DNA of 64,000 bases, taken from NCBI RefSeq assembly GCF_900112285.1, contig NZ_FOKZ01000010.1, forward strand, positions 1 through 64,000, read 5' to 3'. The position numbers and the translations under genes are program-made. Below are positions 55,226 through 63,968 of this stretch, one piece after another. The stretch's first letter is position 1. Each line of letters begins with the position of its first letter. The notes below the pieces were generated by a model that saw nothing but the letters and a program-made list of their open reading frames with translations, ran no database searches and was not told the origin of the DNA. Source of the stretch: Polaromonas sp. OV174 (lineage in GTDB: Bacteria; Pseudomonadota; Gammaproteobacteria; Burkholderiales; Burkholderiaceae_C).

Positions 55226-56251
55226 TCAGGCTTGAGGGCGGGCCGCCTTGGCCGCAGCCTGGCGGCGCTCCCGGAAGGCCTGCAGCTCGCCCACCACCCC
55301 CTTGCGAAAGGCCAGCACGCAGATCACGAAGATTGCGCCGATGATGACGGTGACCCAGGAGCCGACCTTGTCGGCCAGCAGGTTTTGCAGCGAGATCACA
55401 ATGCCCGCGCCGAACACCGGGCCGAAGAAGGTGCCGACGCCGCCCAGCAAGGTCATCAAAATCACCTCGCCCGACATGGTCCAGTGCACGTCCGACAGCG
55501 TGGCAAAACCCATCACCAGGGTTTTCAGCGAGCCGGCCAGGCCGGCCAGAGCGGCTGACAGCACAAAGGCCAGCAGCTTGTAGCGATCGACCTGGTAGCC
55601 CAGCGAAATGGCGCGGGGCTCGTTCTCGCGAATCATCTTGAGCACCTGGCCAAAGGGCGAATGCACGATGCGCGAGATGGCCAGAAAGCACAGCACGAAG
55701 ACCGCCACCACAAAGTAATACATATTGGTGTCGGATTCGAGCGAGATCAGGCCCAGCAGGCGGCCGCGCGGCACGCCCTGCAAGCCGTCTTCACCGCCGG
55801 TAAAAGGCACTTGCAGGCAGACAAAAAACACCATCTGCGCAATCGCCAGCGTGATCATGGCGAAGTAAATGCCCTGGCGCCGGATGGCGACCGCGCCCAC
55901 GACCAGGCCAATCAGGCCGGCCGCCACCATGCCGGCCAGCAGGCCCAGTTCGGGCGTCCAGTTTTGCGCCTTGATGAACCAGCCGGTGACGTAGGCGGCC
56001 GAGCCAAAAAACGCGGCATGGCCGAAGGACAGCAGGCCGGTAAAACCCAGCAGCAAATTGAAGGCGCAGGCAAACAGGGCGAAGCACAGCAGCTTCATGA
56101 CGAACACCGGGTACAGGCCTATGGCCGGCGCCAGCAGCGCCAGCGCCAGCAGCGCCAGATAGGTGATGCGGGTGAGTTTTGCGGCTTGAGTCATGAGGGG
56201 CTTGGTCACAGGAACAGTCACGGGAGCTTGGGCAGAAGTGGTGGAGGTCAT
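55226..56251 (-). CDS. livM: Branched-chain amino acid ABC transporter permease LivM
   Basis: The 341-residue inner-membrane permease has about nine membrane helices. The diagnostic 'LLLGFTGLLSFGHAAFFGSAAYVTGWF' and EAA-like loop 'IRENEPRAISLGYQVDRYKLLAFVLSAALAGLAGSL' and 'LGGVGTFFGPVFGA' are present. It partners LivH. It starts 3 bp after livH in an operon whose order on this strand is livG-livF-livK-livH-livM. Confidence 0.95.
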   Translation of the reverse strand: MTSTTSAQAPVTVPVTKPLMTQAAKLTRITYLALLALALLAPAIGLYPVFVMKLLCFALFACAFNLLLGFTGLLSFGHAAFFGSAAYVTGWFIKAQNWTPELGLLAGMVAAGLIGLVVGAVAIRRQGIYFAMITLAIAQMVFFVCLQVPFTGGEDGLQGVPRGRLLGLISLESDTNMYYFVVAVFVLCFLAISRIVHSPFGQVLKMIRENEPRAISLGYQVDRYKLLAFVLSAALAGLAGSLKTLVMGFATLSDVHWTMSGEVILMTLLGGVGTFFGPVFGAGIVISLQNLLADKVGSWVTVIIGAIFVICVLAFRKGVVGELQAFRERRQAAAKAARPQA

Positions 56252-56254
56252 GGT

Positions 56255-57139
56255 TCAGGTTTCCTTGCCAAACAGGCCGGCCGGTCTGACCATCAGCACC
56301 AGGACCATGATCACGAACACCACGATGTTGGATGCCTCGGGATAAAACACGCGGGTCATGCCTTCAACCAAGCCCAGGCCCAGGCCGGTGATGACGGAGC
56401 CCAGAATCGAGCCCATGCCGCCAATCACCACCACGGCGAACACCACGATGATGAGGTTGGAGCCCATCAGCGGATTGACTTGGATGATGGGGGCGGCCAG
56501 CACGCCGGCCAGCGCCGCCAGCGCGGCGCCGGCGCCGTAGGTCAGCATCACCATCATGGGCACATTGATGCCGAAGGCCTGTACCAGCGCGGCATTTTCG
56601 GTGCCGGCGCGCAGGTAGGCGCCCAGCCGGGTTTTTTCGATGATGAACCAGGTACCCAGGCACACCACCAGCGACACCAGCACCACCCAGGCGCGGTAGT
56701 TGGGCAGGATCATGAAGCCGAGGTTGGTGGCGCCCGACAGCAGTTCGGGCACCGGGTAATTCTGACCCGAGACGCCATACAGCTCACGAAAAATGCCTTC
56801 GGCGATCAAGGCCAGGCCAAAGGTCAGCAGCAGGCCATAGAGCGGGTCCAGCTTGTATAGATGCTTGAGAAACAGCCGCTCAATCACCACGCCCAGCGCG
56901 CCCACGGTGAGCGGGGCCAGCAGCAGCGCGGCCCAGTAATTGATGCCGAACTTGTCGAGCATGATCCAGGCCGCAAAGGCGCCCAGCATGTAGAGCGCGC
57001 CGTGGGCAAAATTGACAATGCCCAGCAGGCCGAAAATGACGGCCAGCCCGAGGCTGAGCAGGGCGTAAAACGCGCCATTGACCAGGCCTAGCAGCAGCTG
57101 GCCCAGAAAGGCTTGAAGGGGAATACCGAAGATTTCCAT
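56255..57139 (-). CDS. livH: Branched-chain amino acid ABC transporter permease LivH
   Basis: The 294-residue permease has about eight helices, 'GLVNGAFYALLSLGLAVIFGLLGIVNFAHG' at the N-terminus and 'RAGTENAALVQAFGINVPMMVMLTYGAGAALAALAG' near the EAA loop, both typical of LivH. The substrate group may be amino acids, urea or aromatic acids; the receptor LivK (57234) suggests branched-chain or related compounds. An intrinsic terminator sits between livK and this gene. Confidence 0.94.
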   Translation of the reverse strand: MEIFGIPLQAFLGQLLLGLVNGAFYALLSLGLAVIFGLLGIVNFAHGALYMLGAFAAWIMLDKFGINYWAALLLAPLTVGALGVVIERLFLKHLYKLDPLYGLLLTFGLALIAEGIFRELYGVSGQNYPVPELLSGATNLGFMILPNYRAWVVLVSLVVCLGTWFIIEKTRLGAYLRAGTENAALVQAFGINVPMMVMLTYGAGAALAALAGVLAAPIIQVNPLMGSNLIIVVFAVVVIGGMGSILGSVITGLGLGLVEGMTRVFYPEASNIVVFVIMVLVLMVRPAGLFGKET

Positions 57140-57181
57140 GGGGGCCCGTCAGTTCACGGCTAAAGAATGTTTGAAAACATG

Positions 57182-57214
57182 AAAAAGTGGCCGGTCGCAC
57201 GCGCGAACGGCCAC
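57182..57214 (-). terminator. Attenuator-like terminator between livK and livH
   Basis: On the minus strand GTGGCCG and CGGCCAC form a stem around a GC-rich loop that can pair further, followed by TTTTTC. It lies 20 bp after livK and before livH, so it should reduce expression of livHM relative to the receptor. Confidence 0.75.
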
Positions 57215-57233
57215 CCGTATCCGTCGCGTCAGC

Positions 57234-58430
57234 TTATTTTTTGAACACCGAGCATTTGGACTCGGCCACCGTCGTGAAGGCCTGGTCGCCGGGAATCTTG
57301 GCCACGGTCTTGTAATAGTCCCATGGCGTGGTCGATTCCTTGACGCCCTTGACCTGGTAGAGGTACATGTCGTGAATCATGCGGCCGTCGGCGCGGATCT
57401 GGCCCTTGTTGTAGAAGTCGTCGATTTTCATGCCCTTGAGCGTGCTCATGACCTTGTCGCCGTCGGTGGTGCCAGCGGTCTGCACGGCCTTCAGGTAGTT
57501 CATGGTGGCCGAATAGTCAGCCGCCTGCAGGCTGGATGGCATGCGTTTGTACTTGTCAAAGAAACGCTTGGAGAACTTGCGCGAGGCGTCGTCCTGGTTC
57601 CAGTACCAGCTGTCGGCCAGCTGCAGGCCTTCGGTATTGGCCAGGCCCAGGCTGTGCACGTCGTTGATGAACACCAGCAGACCGGCGACCTTCATGGTTT
57701 TGGTGATGCCGAATTCCTTGGCCGCCTTCATGGCGTTGGTGAAATCGCCGCCGGCATTGGCCAGGCCCAGGATTTGCGCCTTGGAGGCCTGGGCCTGCAG
57801 CAGGAAGGCCGAGAAGTCGGAGGCATTGAGCGGGTGCCGCACGGCGCCTGCCACAGTGCCGCCATTGGCCTTGACGACGGCGGCGGCATCGCTTTCCAGC
57901 GAGTGGCCGAAGGCGTAGTCGGCGGTCAGGAAGTACCAGCTTTTGTTGCCGGCCTTGACCAGGGCCGTGCCGGCGACCTTGGCCAGCGCCACGGTGTCGT
58001 AGGCGTAATGCACGGTATAGGGCGTGCAGTCTTCATTGGTCAGGCGGGCCGAGCCTGCGCCTATGGAGATGAAGGGGCGTTTTTTCTCGGCGGCCACCTT
58101 GGCCATGGCCAGCGAAGTGCCGGAATTGGTGCCGCCAATCAGCATGGACAGGCCTTCCTTGTCCATCCACTCACGCGCCTTGGAGCTGGCGATGTCGGGT
58201 TTGTTCTGGTGGTCGGCCGACAGCACTTCGATAGGGCGGCCAAGCACCTTGCCGCCGAAGTCCTGTGCCGCCCACTTGACCATTTCAGCGCCGGCCGGGC
58301 CGTCGATGTCGGCGTACAGGCTGGACATGTCGGTGATCATGCCGAGACGCACGGGACCAGAGGCTTGCGCGAAGGCGCAGACCGTGCCCAGGCCGGCGGC
58401 CAGAGCAATGACGAGTGATTTGAGTTTCAT
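57234..58430 (-). CDS. livK: Branched-chain amino acid ABC transporter periplasmic receptor LivK-type
   Basis: The 398-residue receptor starts at ATG 58430 with AGGAG upstream; a longer frame lacks support. It has a signal peptide (MKLKSLVIALAAGLGTVCAF, cleavage near 'AFAQA') and a type I periplasmic fold with 'VRLGMITDMSSLYADIDGPAGAEM', 'VLSADHQNKPDIASSKAREW', 'NKSWYFLTADYAFGHSLESDAA', and C-terminal 'DQAFTTVAESKCSVFKK'. The ligand may be amino acids or aromatic acids. Confidence 0.93.
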   Translation of the reverse strand: MKLKSLVIALAAGLGTVCAFAQASGPVRLGMITDMSSLYADIDGPAGAEMVKWAAQDFGGKVLGRPIEVLSADHQNKPDIASSKAREWMDKEGLSMLIGGTNSGTSLAMAKVAAEKKRPFISIGAGSARLTNEDCTPYTVHYAYDTVALAKVAGTALVKAGNKSWYFLTADYAFGHSLESDAAAVVKANGGTVAGAVRHPLNASDFSAFLLQAQASKAQILGLANAGGDFTNAMKAAKEFGITKTMKVAGLLVFINDVHSLGLANTEGLQLADSWYWNQDDASRKFSKRFFDKYKRMPSSLQAADYSATMNYLKAVQTAGTTDGDKVMSTLKGMKIDDFYNKGQIRADGRMIHDMYLYQVKGVKESTTPWDYYKTVAKIPGDQAFTTVAESKCSVFKK

Positions 58431-58494
58431 GGGGTCTCCTGTGGGTGGCTGAAAGGTGGCGAAAAAGTAAGGAGCAAATATAGGGAGCAAAGGC

Positions 58495-59199
58495 TTAAAC
58501 GCCGAGGTATTCCTGCAGCATGCCCATGTTGGCCTGCAGCTCACCTTGGGCAAACTGCTTGACGATCTGGCCATGCTCCATCACATAGAAGCGGTCGGCC
58601 AGCGGCGCGGCAAAGCGGAAGTTCTGCTCGACCAGCACGATGGTGTAACCCTTGGCCTTGAGCGTGCGTATCATGTCGGCGAGTTTTTGCACGATGACGG
58701 GCGCCAGGCCTTCGGAGATTTCATCGAGCAGCAGCAAGCGTGCGCCGGTGCGCAGGATGCGCGCCACGGCCAGCATTTGCTGCTCACCGCCCGACAGACG
58801 CGTGCCGGGGCTGTTGGCCCGCTCCTTGAGGTTGGGGAACATGGCGTAGATCTCATCTATGCTCATGCCGCCGGCGGCAATGGTGGGCGGCAGCATCAGG
58901 TTTTCTTCGGCCGACAGGCTGGCGAAAATGCCACGTTCCTCGGGGCAGTAGCCCACGCCCAGCTTGGCCACCTTGTGCGATGCCAGCTTGAGGGCTTCTT
59001 CCCCGTTGATCTTGATGGAGCCTTTGCGCGCGCCGGTCAGGCCGACGATGGCGCGCAAGGTGGTGGTGCGGCCGGCGCCGTTGCGACCCAGCAGGGTCAC
59101 CACCTCGCCTTCGTTCACCGTCAGGTTCACGCCATGCAGGATGTGCGACTCGCCGTACCAGGCGTGCAGGTCTTCGATTTTGAGGAGCTCTTTGGTCAT
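58495..59199 (-). CDS. livF: ABC transporter ATP-binding protein LivF, Walker A Arg variant
   Basis: The 234-residue ATPase has signature 'LSGGEQQMLAVARILR' and Walker B 'LLLLDEISEGLAP'. Its Walker A is 'GRNGAGRTTT', with Arg in place of the usual Lys; the codon is CGC, read directly. The switch His is replaced by 'VLVEQN'. LivF works with LivG. The gene starts on the livG stop (59199). The substitution may weaken ATP hydrolysis, leaving LivG to drive the cycle (inference), although similar LivF sequences with Arg may be common in betaproteobacteria. Confidence 0.93.
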   Translation of the reverse strand: MTKELLKIEDLHAWYGESHILHGVNLTVNEGEVVTLLGRNGAGRTTTLRAIVGLTGARKGSIKINGEEALKLASHKVAKLGVGYCPEERGIFASLSAEENLMLPPTIAAGGMSIDEIYAMFPNLKERANSPGTRLSGGEQQMLAVARILRTGARLLLLDEISEGLAPVIVQKLADMIRTLKAKGYTIVLVEQNFRFAAPLADRFYVMEHGQIVKQFAQGELQANMGMLQEYLGV

Positions 59200-59972
59200 C
59201 AGTGGGCTCCTTGCAGGACGGCATCTGCGTTGCCCATGTAGGCCTCGATGACCAGCGGGTTCTTGGACACCTCGGCATAAGGGCCGTCGGCAATGATGGC
59301 GCCGCGCTGCAGCACCGTGATGCGGTCGGCAATCGAGGACACCACGTTCATGTTGTGCTCCACCATCAAGATGGTGCGGCCGGTCGAGACCTTCTTGATC
59401 AGCTGGGTCACGCGGTCCACGTCCTCATGGCCCATGCCCTGGGTGGGTTCGTCCAGCAGCATCAGTTCGGGCTCCAGCGCCAGCGTGGTGGCCAGCTCCA
59501 GGGCGCGCTTGCGGCCATAGGGCAGGTTGACGGTCAGCTCGTCGGCGAACTGGCTCAGGTCCACTTCGGCCAGCAGTTCGCGGGCTCGTTGATGCAGGTG
59601 AAACAACGTGTCCTCGGCCTTCCAGAAGTGAAACGAAGTGCCCAGATTGCGCTGCAGGGCGGCGCGCACGTTTTCCAGCACCGTCATGTGCGGGAACACC
59701 GCGGAAATCTGGAAGGAGCGGACGATGCCGCGGCGCGCGGTTTGCGCCGGTTGCTCAAAGGTGATGTCCTGGCCGTTGAAGCTGATGCTGCCGCGCGTGG
59801 GCGTCAGGAATTTGGTCAGCAGGTTGAAAAAGGTGGTCTTGCCGGCGCCGTTGGGGCCGATCAGCGCGTGTATATGCCCGCGCTGGACTTTGAGGTCCAC
59901 CTGGTTGACTGCGACGAAGCCCTTGAACTCCTTCGTCAGCCCTTGTGTTTCAAGAATGAAATCCACTGACAA
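59199..59972 (-). CDS. livG: ABC transporter ATP-binding protein LivG
   Basis: The 257-residue ATPase has a normal Walker A 'IGPNGAGKTTFFNLLTKFL', signature-like 'NLPYGRKRALELATTLAL', Walker B 'LMLLDEPTQGMGHEDV' and switch His in 'ILMVEHNMNVV', with the LivG C-terminus 'NPLVIEAYMG'. The start codon is TTG at 59972, nine bases after GGAG; a GTG at 59966 is the alternative. It is first in the liv operon, in whose upstream gap (59973-60174) I see nothing else. Confidence 0.94.
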   Translation of the reverse strand: MSVDFILETQGLTKEFKGFVAVNQVDLKVQRGHIHALIGPNGAGKTTFFNLLTKFLTPTRGSISFNGQDITFEQPAQTARRGIVRSFQISAVFPHMTVLENVRAALQRNLGTSFHFWKAEDTLFHLHQRARELLAEVDLSQFADELTVNLPYGRKRALELATTLALEPELMLLDEPTQGMGHEDVDRVTQLIKKVSTGRTILMVEHNMNVVSSIADRITVLQRGAIIADGPYAEVSKNPLVIEAYMGNADAVLQGAH

Positions 59973-60174
59973 ATTGCTCTCTCCGGCGGGTGAATTTGAA
60001 TTGGCGGACTGGTTGCTTGCCGATGCCAGCAGGCGAGCCGATCCGAAGCACAGGGGCTCATACTAGCCATGCGGCCAGTGCGTTGCCACTGGGTTAGACC
60101 CTTAGGTAGTTTTGCTTGATGGGCAACCCTGAGACCGGGCAAAAGAGAGCGCAGGCGAGAAATTCGGCGCGCTC

Positions 60175-60199
60175 AAAAAAGGAGCGCTATTCGGGCGCT
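60175..60199 (-). terminator. Possible terminator of the FecR-type gene
   Basis: On the minus strand AGCGC and GCGCT pair around CCGAATA and are followed after CC by TTTTTT. The stem is short. Confidence 0.4.
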
Positions 60200-62440
60200 T
60201 TATGGTTCCCGGCGACGGCTGCCGGGCTCGCCCTCTGGCCGGGCCGGCCTCTCAGGGTTTGCTGTATCCGGGCGCTGCATTCTTGGCCGTTCCTGGGCTG
60301 GTTCGCTGCGCCTGTCCAGTTGCTGCTGCCGCTCTTGCTGGGCGCGTTGTTGTTGTTGTTGGATTTGCTGTTGCTGGCGCGCTTGCTCTTGCTGTCTTTG
60401 CGCCTGCTCGCGCAGGGCGCGCTGGCCCAGGGCTTCTTCGTTCTGGCGGCGTTGCTGTTCCTGCTGACGTAGTTGCTCCGTGTGTTGACGCTGTTGTTCG
60501 CGGGCCTGGCGTTGCTGCTCTTGCTGGACGTGTTGCTGTTCCTGCTGCTGCTGCTGCTGCTGCTGCTGTTGGACTTGTTGCTGGCGCGCTTGCTCTTGCT
60601 GTCTTTGCGCCTGCTCACGCAAGGCGCGCTGGCCCAGGGCTTCTTCGTTCTGGCGGCGTTGCTGCTCTTGCTGGACGCGCTGTTGTTGTTGCTGGCGCGC
60701 TTGCTCCTGTTGTCTTTGCGCCTGCTCTCGCAGGGCGCGTTGGCCTAGGGCCTCTTCGTTTTGGCGGCGTTGCTGTTCCTGCTGTGCTTGTTGTGCCCGC
60801 TGGGCCTGCTCGTTCAGGGCACGCTGTCTTTGGACGCTTTCATTTTGCTGGCGCTGCTGATCTTGTTGTAGGGCTCTTTGTTCGACCTCACGGGCGCCGC
60901 TGTCGCGGCGAGCTGCGCTGCGTGGGGTTTGAGCCTGAGGGCCTATGCTGCTTCTTTCCTGGGGCTGCGTGTCCCGCCTTTCGGCTGGTCGGCCGACCCG
61001 GTTTTCTAGCAAGGGGCGCGCGATCATGGCAGCGGGGGGCAGGGCGGCGGCCGGTCTGGATGGCTCGCGCCCAGCGCCGCGCTCGGGGCGCTGCGGCAGT
61101 GCATTGCGCTCCACCACCACCTGAGCCTTGCTCAGCTCGGCGGCGCTCAAGGGGCGCGGGTTGCCGCGCACCGGCTGGCCGCGGACAAAGTCGTCCCGGC
61201 TGACGGCGGTCACGGCGGTGGGCTGGCGTTGGTAGCGGTAGCTGGGCCGCTGGTTCGGCAGTTGGTTGATGACGATGTTGTTGTTCACCTGGCTGAGGTA
61301 GCGCGGGCTGCTCCGGTAGGCCGGCCGGAAGGCTTCGCCGGGGGCCAGTGGGAACCAGCCGACGCCGGGACGCGAAGCACTGCCCGAACCTATGGCGATA
61401 TTCCAGCTCAGGCCAGCGCCGGCGCCCACAAAGGCTACCAGTGCCGGGGCATAAACCGGGCGCGGCGCCAGCCGCCCCGGCACCCAGGCCCAGCGCGGGC
61501 CGATCTGAGCCCAGCGGCCATAGTGAAACGGCGCAAAGCCCCAGGGTGCGTCATCAATCCAGGTCCAGCCCCAGGGCGAGATCCAGCTCCAGTTGCCCAC
61601 GCTGTAGGGGGCCCAATGCAGGGGCACGCTGCGCGGCAGCCAGATGGCGCCGTAGCTCGGGTCTTGCTGCCAGTCGCCATAGGCATCGAGCTGCTGATAG
61701 CCGATGATTTCGCGCGGGATATAGCGGGCCGAGACCGATTGGTCCTCTTGTTGGTCCCTGCTGGCGACCCAGACGTCAAAATCGTCCTGCCGATCGGCGC
61801 CTGGGGCGGCTGGTATCAGTTGGGTGCCGGTGAAGCTGACTTGCTGCTGTGGCCCCAGCGTCAGCGAGTTGCCGTTGTCGCCATAAATCACGCCGCTGCC
61901 CGACTGCACCACCACCCGTGTGGTGTGGCTGGCCGGGTCGACGTCCAGGCGGTAGCTGCCTGGCTCGGCAATGACAAAGGCCAGGTTGGAGGTGTCGATT
62001 TCCAGGCGCTGGCCCTCATACAGGGCGCGCACCCGCAAAGCAACCGTGCCTTGCGCCAGATTTAGCTGGGTCAGCGTGTCGTCCAGCGCCACCAGATCCA
62101 GGCTGGTTTGCTGGTTCAGGCGCACGGCGGTGGAGCCCACATGCAGCTCGGCGCGTGCGCGTGGGCCGCTCCACAGCCGGTCGCCGCTGGTCAAGGGGCG
62201 GTTCAGCTCGGCGCTGCGCCAGCCGGCGTTGGTAGTGGCGCCGGCGCTGTCAGCGGGCGAGAAACTGACCGCGCCTTGCGTGAGGTTGAGCCTGGCCACG
62301 CTGCCGGGCGGATCCAGGTTGGCGCCTTGCTGCGCCCAGGCGACGGGTTGAAACAGTGCCAGCAGCAGCACGGAACAGCCGTAAAACCGTAGCAGTCGGC
62401 GTGGCTGCCGGGATGAACCAGTAGTGCTAGGTGTCGTCAT
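60200..62440 (-). CDS. Secreted FecR-domain protein with long glutamine-rich coiled-coil tail
   Basis: The 746-residue protein has a signal peptide (to about residue 37, 'PVAWAQQGANLD'). A FecR-type beta domain follows (about 60-150, 'GDRLWSGPRARAELHVGSTAVRL'), then a Trp/Tyr-rich segment (about 255-365, 'NWSWISPWGWTWIDDAPWGFAPFHYGRWA' in parts) of the DUF6600 kind. From about residue 535 a Gln/Arg/Glu-rich region carries at least three 28-residue repeats, 'QRRQNEEALGQRALREQAQR'. The tail likely forms a long coiled coil or disordered surface. Function unknown. Confidence 0.85.
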   Translation of the reverse strand: MTTPSTTGSSRQPRRLLRFYGCSVLLLALFQPVAWAQQGANLDPPGSVARLNLTQGAVSFSPADSAGATTNAGWRSAELNRPLTSGDRLWSGPRARAELHVGSTAVRLNQQTSLDLVALDDTLTQLNLAQGTVALRVRALYEGQRLEIDTSNLAFVIAEPGSYRLDVDPASHTTRVVVQSGSGVIYGDNGNSLTLGPQQQVSFTGTQLIPAAPGADRQDDFDVWVASRDQQEDQSVSARYIPREIIGYQQLDAYGDWQQDPSYGAIWLPRSVPLHWAPYSVGNWSWISPWGWTWIDDAPWGFAPFHYGRWAQIGPRWAWVPGRLAPRPVYAPALVAFVGAGAGLSWNIAIGSGSASRPGVGWFPLAPGEAFRPAYRSSPRYLSQVNNNIVINQLPNQRPSYRYQRQPTAVTAVSRDDFVRGQPVRGNPRPLSAAELSKAQVVVERNALPQRPERGAGREPSRPAAALPPAAMIARPLLENRVGRPAERRDTQPQERSSIGPQAQTPRSAARRDSGAREVEQRALQQDQQRQQNESVQRQRALNEQAQRAQQAQQEQQRRQNEEALGQRALREQAQRQQEQARQQQQQRVQQEQQRRQNEEALGQRALREQAQRQQEQARQQQVQQQQQQQQQQEQQHVQQEQQRQAREQQRQHTEQLRQQEQQRRQNEEALGQRALREQAQRQQEQARQQQQIQQQQQRAQQERQQQLDRRSEPAQERPRMQRPDTANPERPARPEGEPGSRRREP
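60374..60775 (-). repeat. Three 84-bp in-frame repeats encoding Gln-rich tail
   Basis: Units at 60374-60457, 60581-60664 and 60692-60775 are each 84 bp (28 codons) and nearly the same; a fourth degenerate part lies near 60795-60830. They are separated by variable Gln-rich spacers. In-frame length change by recombination is possible. Confidence 0.9.
60542..60568 (-). repeat. (CTG)9 trinucleotide run
   Basis: Nine uninterrupted CTG units (CAG on the coding strand) encode a polyglutamine run in the FecR-type protein. Slippage would change length without shifting frame. Confidence 0.9.
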
Positions 62441-62635
62441 GTTGCACGCTCTCTTGCTGTCGTTGCGGGTTGGGAGGCAGGCGTTTGAGGGATACCTTGA
62501 ACCTTAATCAATACAACGCACGAGATGCTGGATGGACTGCTAATGGCGGGTAAAGATTCCACCCTATCCCGGAGGGGCTGAAACAGGATGTAAGGCGCGT
62601 TCAGCCTCTGCGCCTGGCCTGCGCTTCGGTTTACA

Positions 62636-62697
62636 TGCAAAAATCGCCTTTGGGGCAATAGGGGCGAGCGCCAGGCGCTATTAAAAATGGAGTAAGT
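62636..62697 (+). repeat. Dispersed ~60-bp repeat copy
   Basis: ATGCAAAAATCGCCTTTGGG, GCAATAGGGGCGAGCGCCAG and GCGCTATTAAAAATGGAGTA form a copy in the 296-bp divergent gap between the FecR-type gene and the gene at 62737. Nothing else is recognised in that gap. Confidence 0.7.
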
Positions 62698-62736
62698 TGC
62701 AGACCGCTGCAATCCACCACGCTGCACTGTGAGACG

Positions 62737-63807
62737 ATGGCGTCCATGCAAAATTTCTCGCCTTTACGCAGCCTCCCGCGCAACGAGCGCGGCTGGCTGC
62801 TTCCCACCGACGATTACTGGCGCTTTTTTCTGGCCCGGCCCGAGTTGGCGCCCGTGCCAGAGTCCTGCCCGGCCGAGCTGGCCCTGCATGGCGCGCTGTT
62901 GCGGGCGCCTGCCATGCCGGTCGGCACTGACGCATTGCAGGCGCTGCAAGATCCCGATGCCCGCGAAAGCTACACCTTGTTTTTGCGTTTTCGTGATGGG
63001 CTGCTGGCTGCCGGCACGCTGGAGGCCTATTACCTGAGCCTGTTTCAGACAGGCGGAGCTGGCGCCATCAATATCCCGCCGCTCTTCATCGATCTGCTGG
63101 CCCAGGCCATAGCCCACAGCCTGCTGGAGGACTCCAGCGATGCCTACGAGGTGCGCGCCGCTGATTTGCTGTTTCGTTCGCAGCGCATCAGCACCGAGGG
63201 CGGCCAGGTGCTCAGTGGCGACCGTGAGGTGATAGACATGCTGAGCGAAACCGGTGGTTTGGGCGACTTTGGCCGCTTTCTGGCGGAGGCCAAGGTGCCG
63301 CTGCCCACGCTCAACCTGCAGGTATTGACGGATGAAAATGCGGCCGACTACTGGCTGCAGGTCGATCGCCATACCTTCTTGCTCGACCTCACGCACGAAA
63401 TCAGCAATGACCTGAGTCACGGCCTGGTGCTGACCATGACGCGCGCCCGCTCCGGGCTCAAGGCGTTGGCCAGCGTGCTGCAGAAATGGGTGGCTCATTT
63501 TCTCGGCGTGGCCGTCAGCATTCGGCCGCTGCAGAAAATTGACGATGCGGCCTGGCGCTGGCATGTCGGGCTGGACGTGGAGGCGACAGCGCTGCTCAAT
63601 GACCTGTACGAGGGCCTGGAGGTGGCGCCGGAGCGTTTGCAGCGTCTGCTAAGCCTGTTCCGACTGGATTTTGCCGACCCGCGGGACATGCGCGCCGATG
63701 TGGCAGGCAAGCCGGTTTATCTGGGGCTGATGATGAATGCTGAGGGCGTGTTCAGACTGAAACCGCAGAATTTGCTGCTCAATCTGCCGCTCCACCCCCG
63801 TCAGTAA
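62737..63807 (+). CDS. Conserved cytoplasmic protein of unknown function (DUF6352-like)
   Basis: The 356-residue protein starts at ATG 62737 (or ATG 62746). It has no signal peptide or membrane span. Regions such as 'GWLLPTDDYWRFFLARPELAPVPESC', 'NIPPLFIDLLAQAIAHSLLED', 'RAADLLFRSQRIS' and 'WRWHVGLDVEATALLNDLYEGL' are mostly helical. I associate it with the DUF6352 family of Burkholderiales, without known activity (from memory). It is monocistronic between a repeat and an unassigned region. Confidence 0.75.
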   Translation: MASMQNFSPLRSLPRNERGWLLPTDDYWRFFLARPELAPVPESCPAELALHGALLRAPAMPVGTDALQALQDPDARESYTLFLRFRDGLLAAGTLEAYYLSLFQTGGAGAINIPPLFIDLLAQAIAHSLLEDSSDAYEVRAADLLFRSQRISTEGGQVLSGDREVIDMLSETGGLGDFGRFLAEAKVPLPTLNLQVLTDENAADYWLQVDRHTFLLDLTHEISNDLSHGLVLTMTRARSGLKALASVLQKWVAHFLGVAVSIRPLQKIDDAAWRWHVGLDVEATALLNDLYEGLEVAPERLQRLLSLFRLDFADPRDMRADVAGKPVYLGLMMNAEGVFRLKPQNLLLNLPLHPRQ

Positions 63808-63968
63808 GGCTGGCCCGCCATCGCCGATACCGAGGGCGGTACCCGCGAATCAAAGGGGGATGACGAACTGCCAGGACGGGCTGGCGCATAAAATTTGGAG
63901 TAAGCAAGCTGGTGGCGGTTTTTTTCCATGCATCATGCTTGCTGACCATTTTTATAAAGAGACTTTTC
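63808..63968. other. Short intergenic region, nothing recognised
   Basis: 161 bp follow the DUF6352-like gene. I see only short GC-rich complementary parts near 63811-63845 and an AT-rich stretch from about 63940 that probably carries the promoter or leader of the gene at 63969. Confidence 0.5.

Noticed and set aside
60366-60780. CRISPR-like array
   Set aside because: The repeat units are 84-bp in-frame coding repeats with Gln-rich spacers and not short direct repeats with unique spacers.
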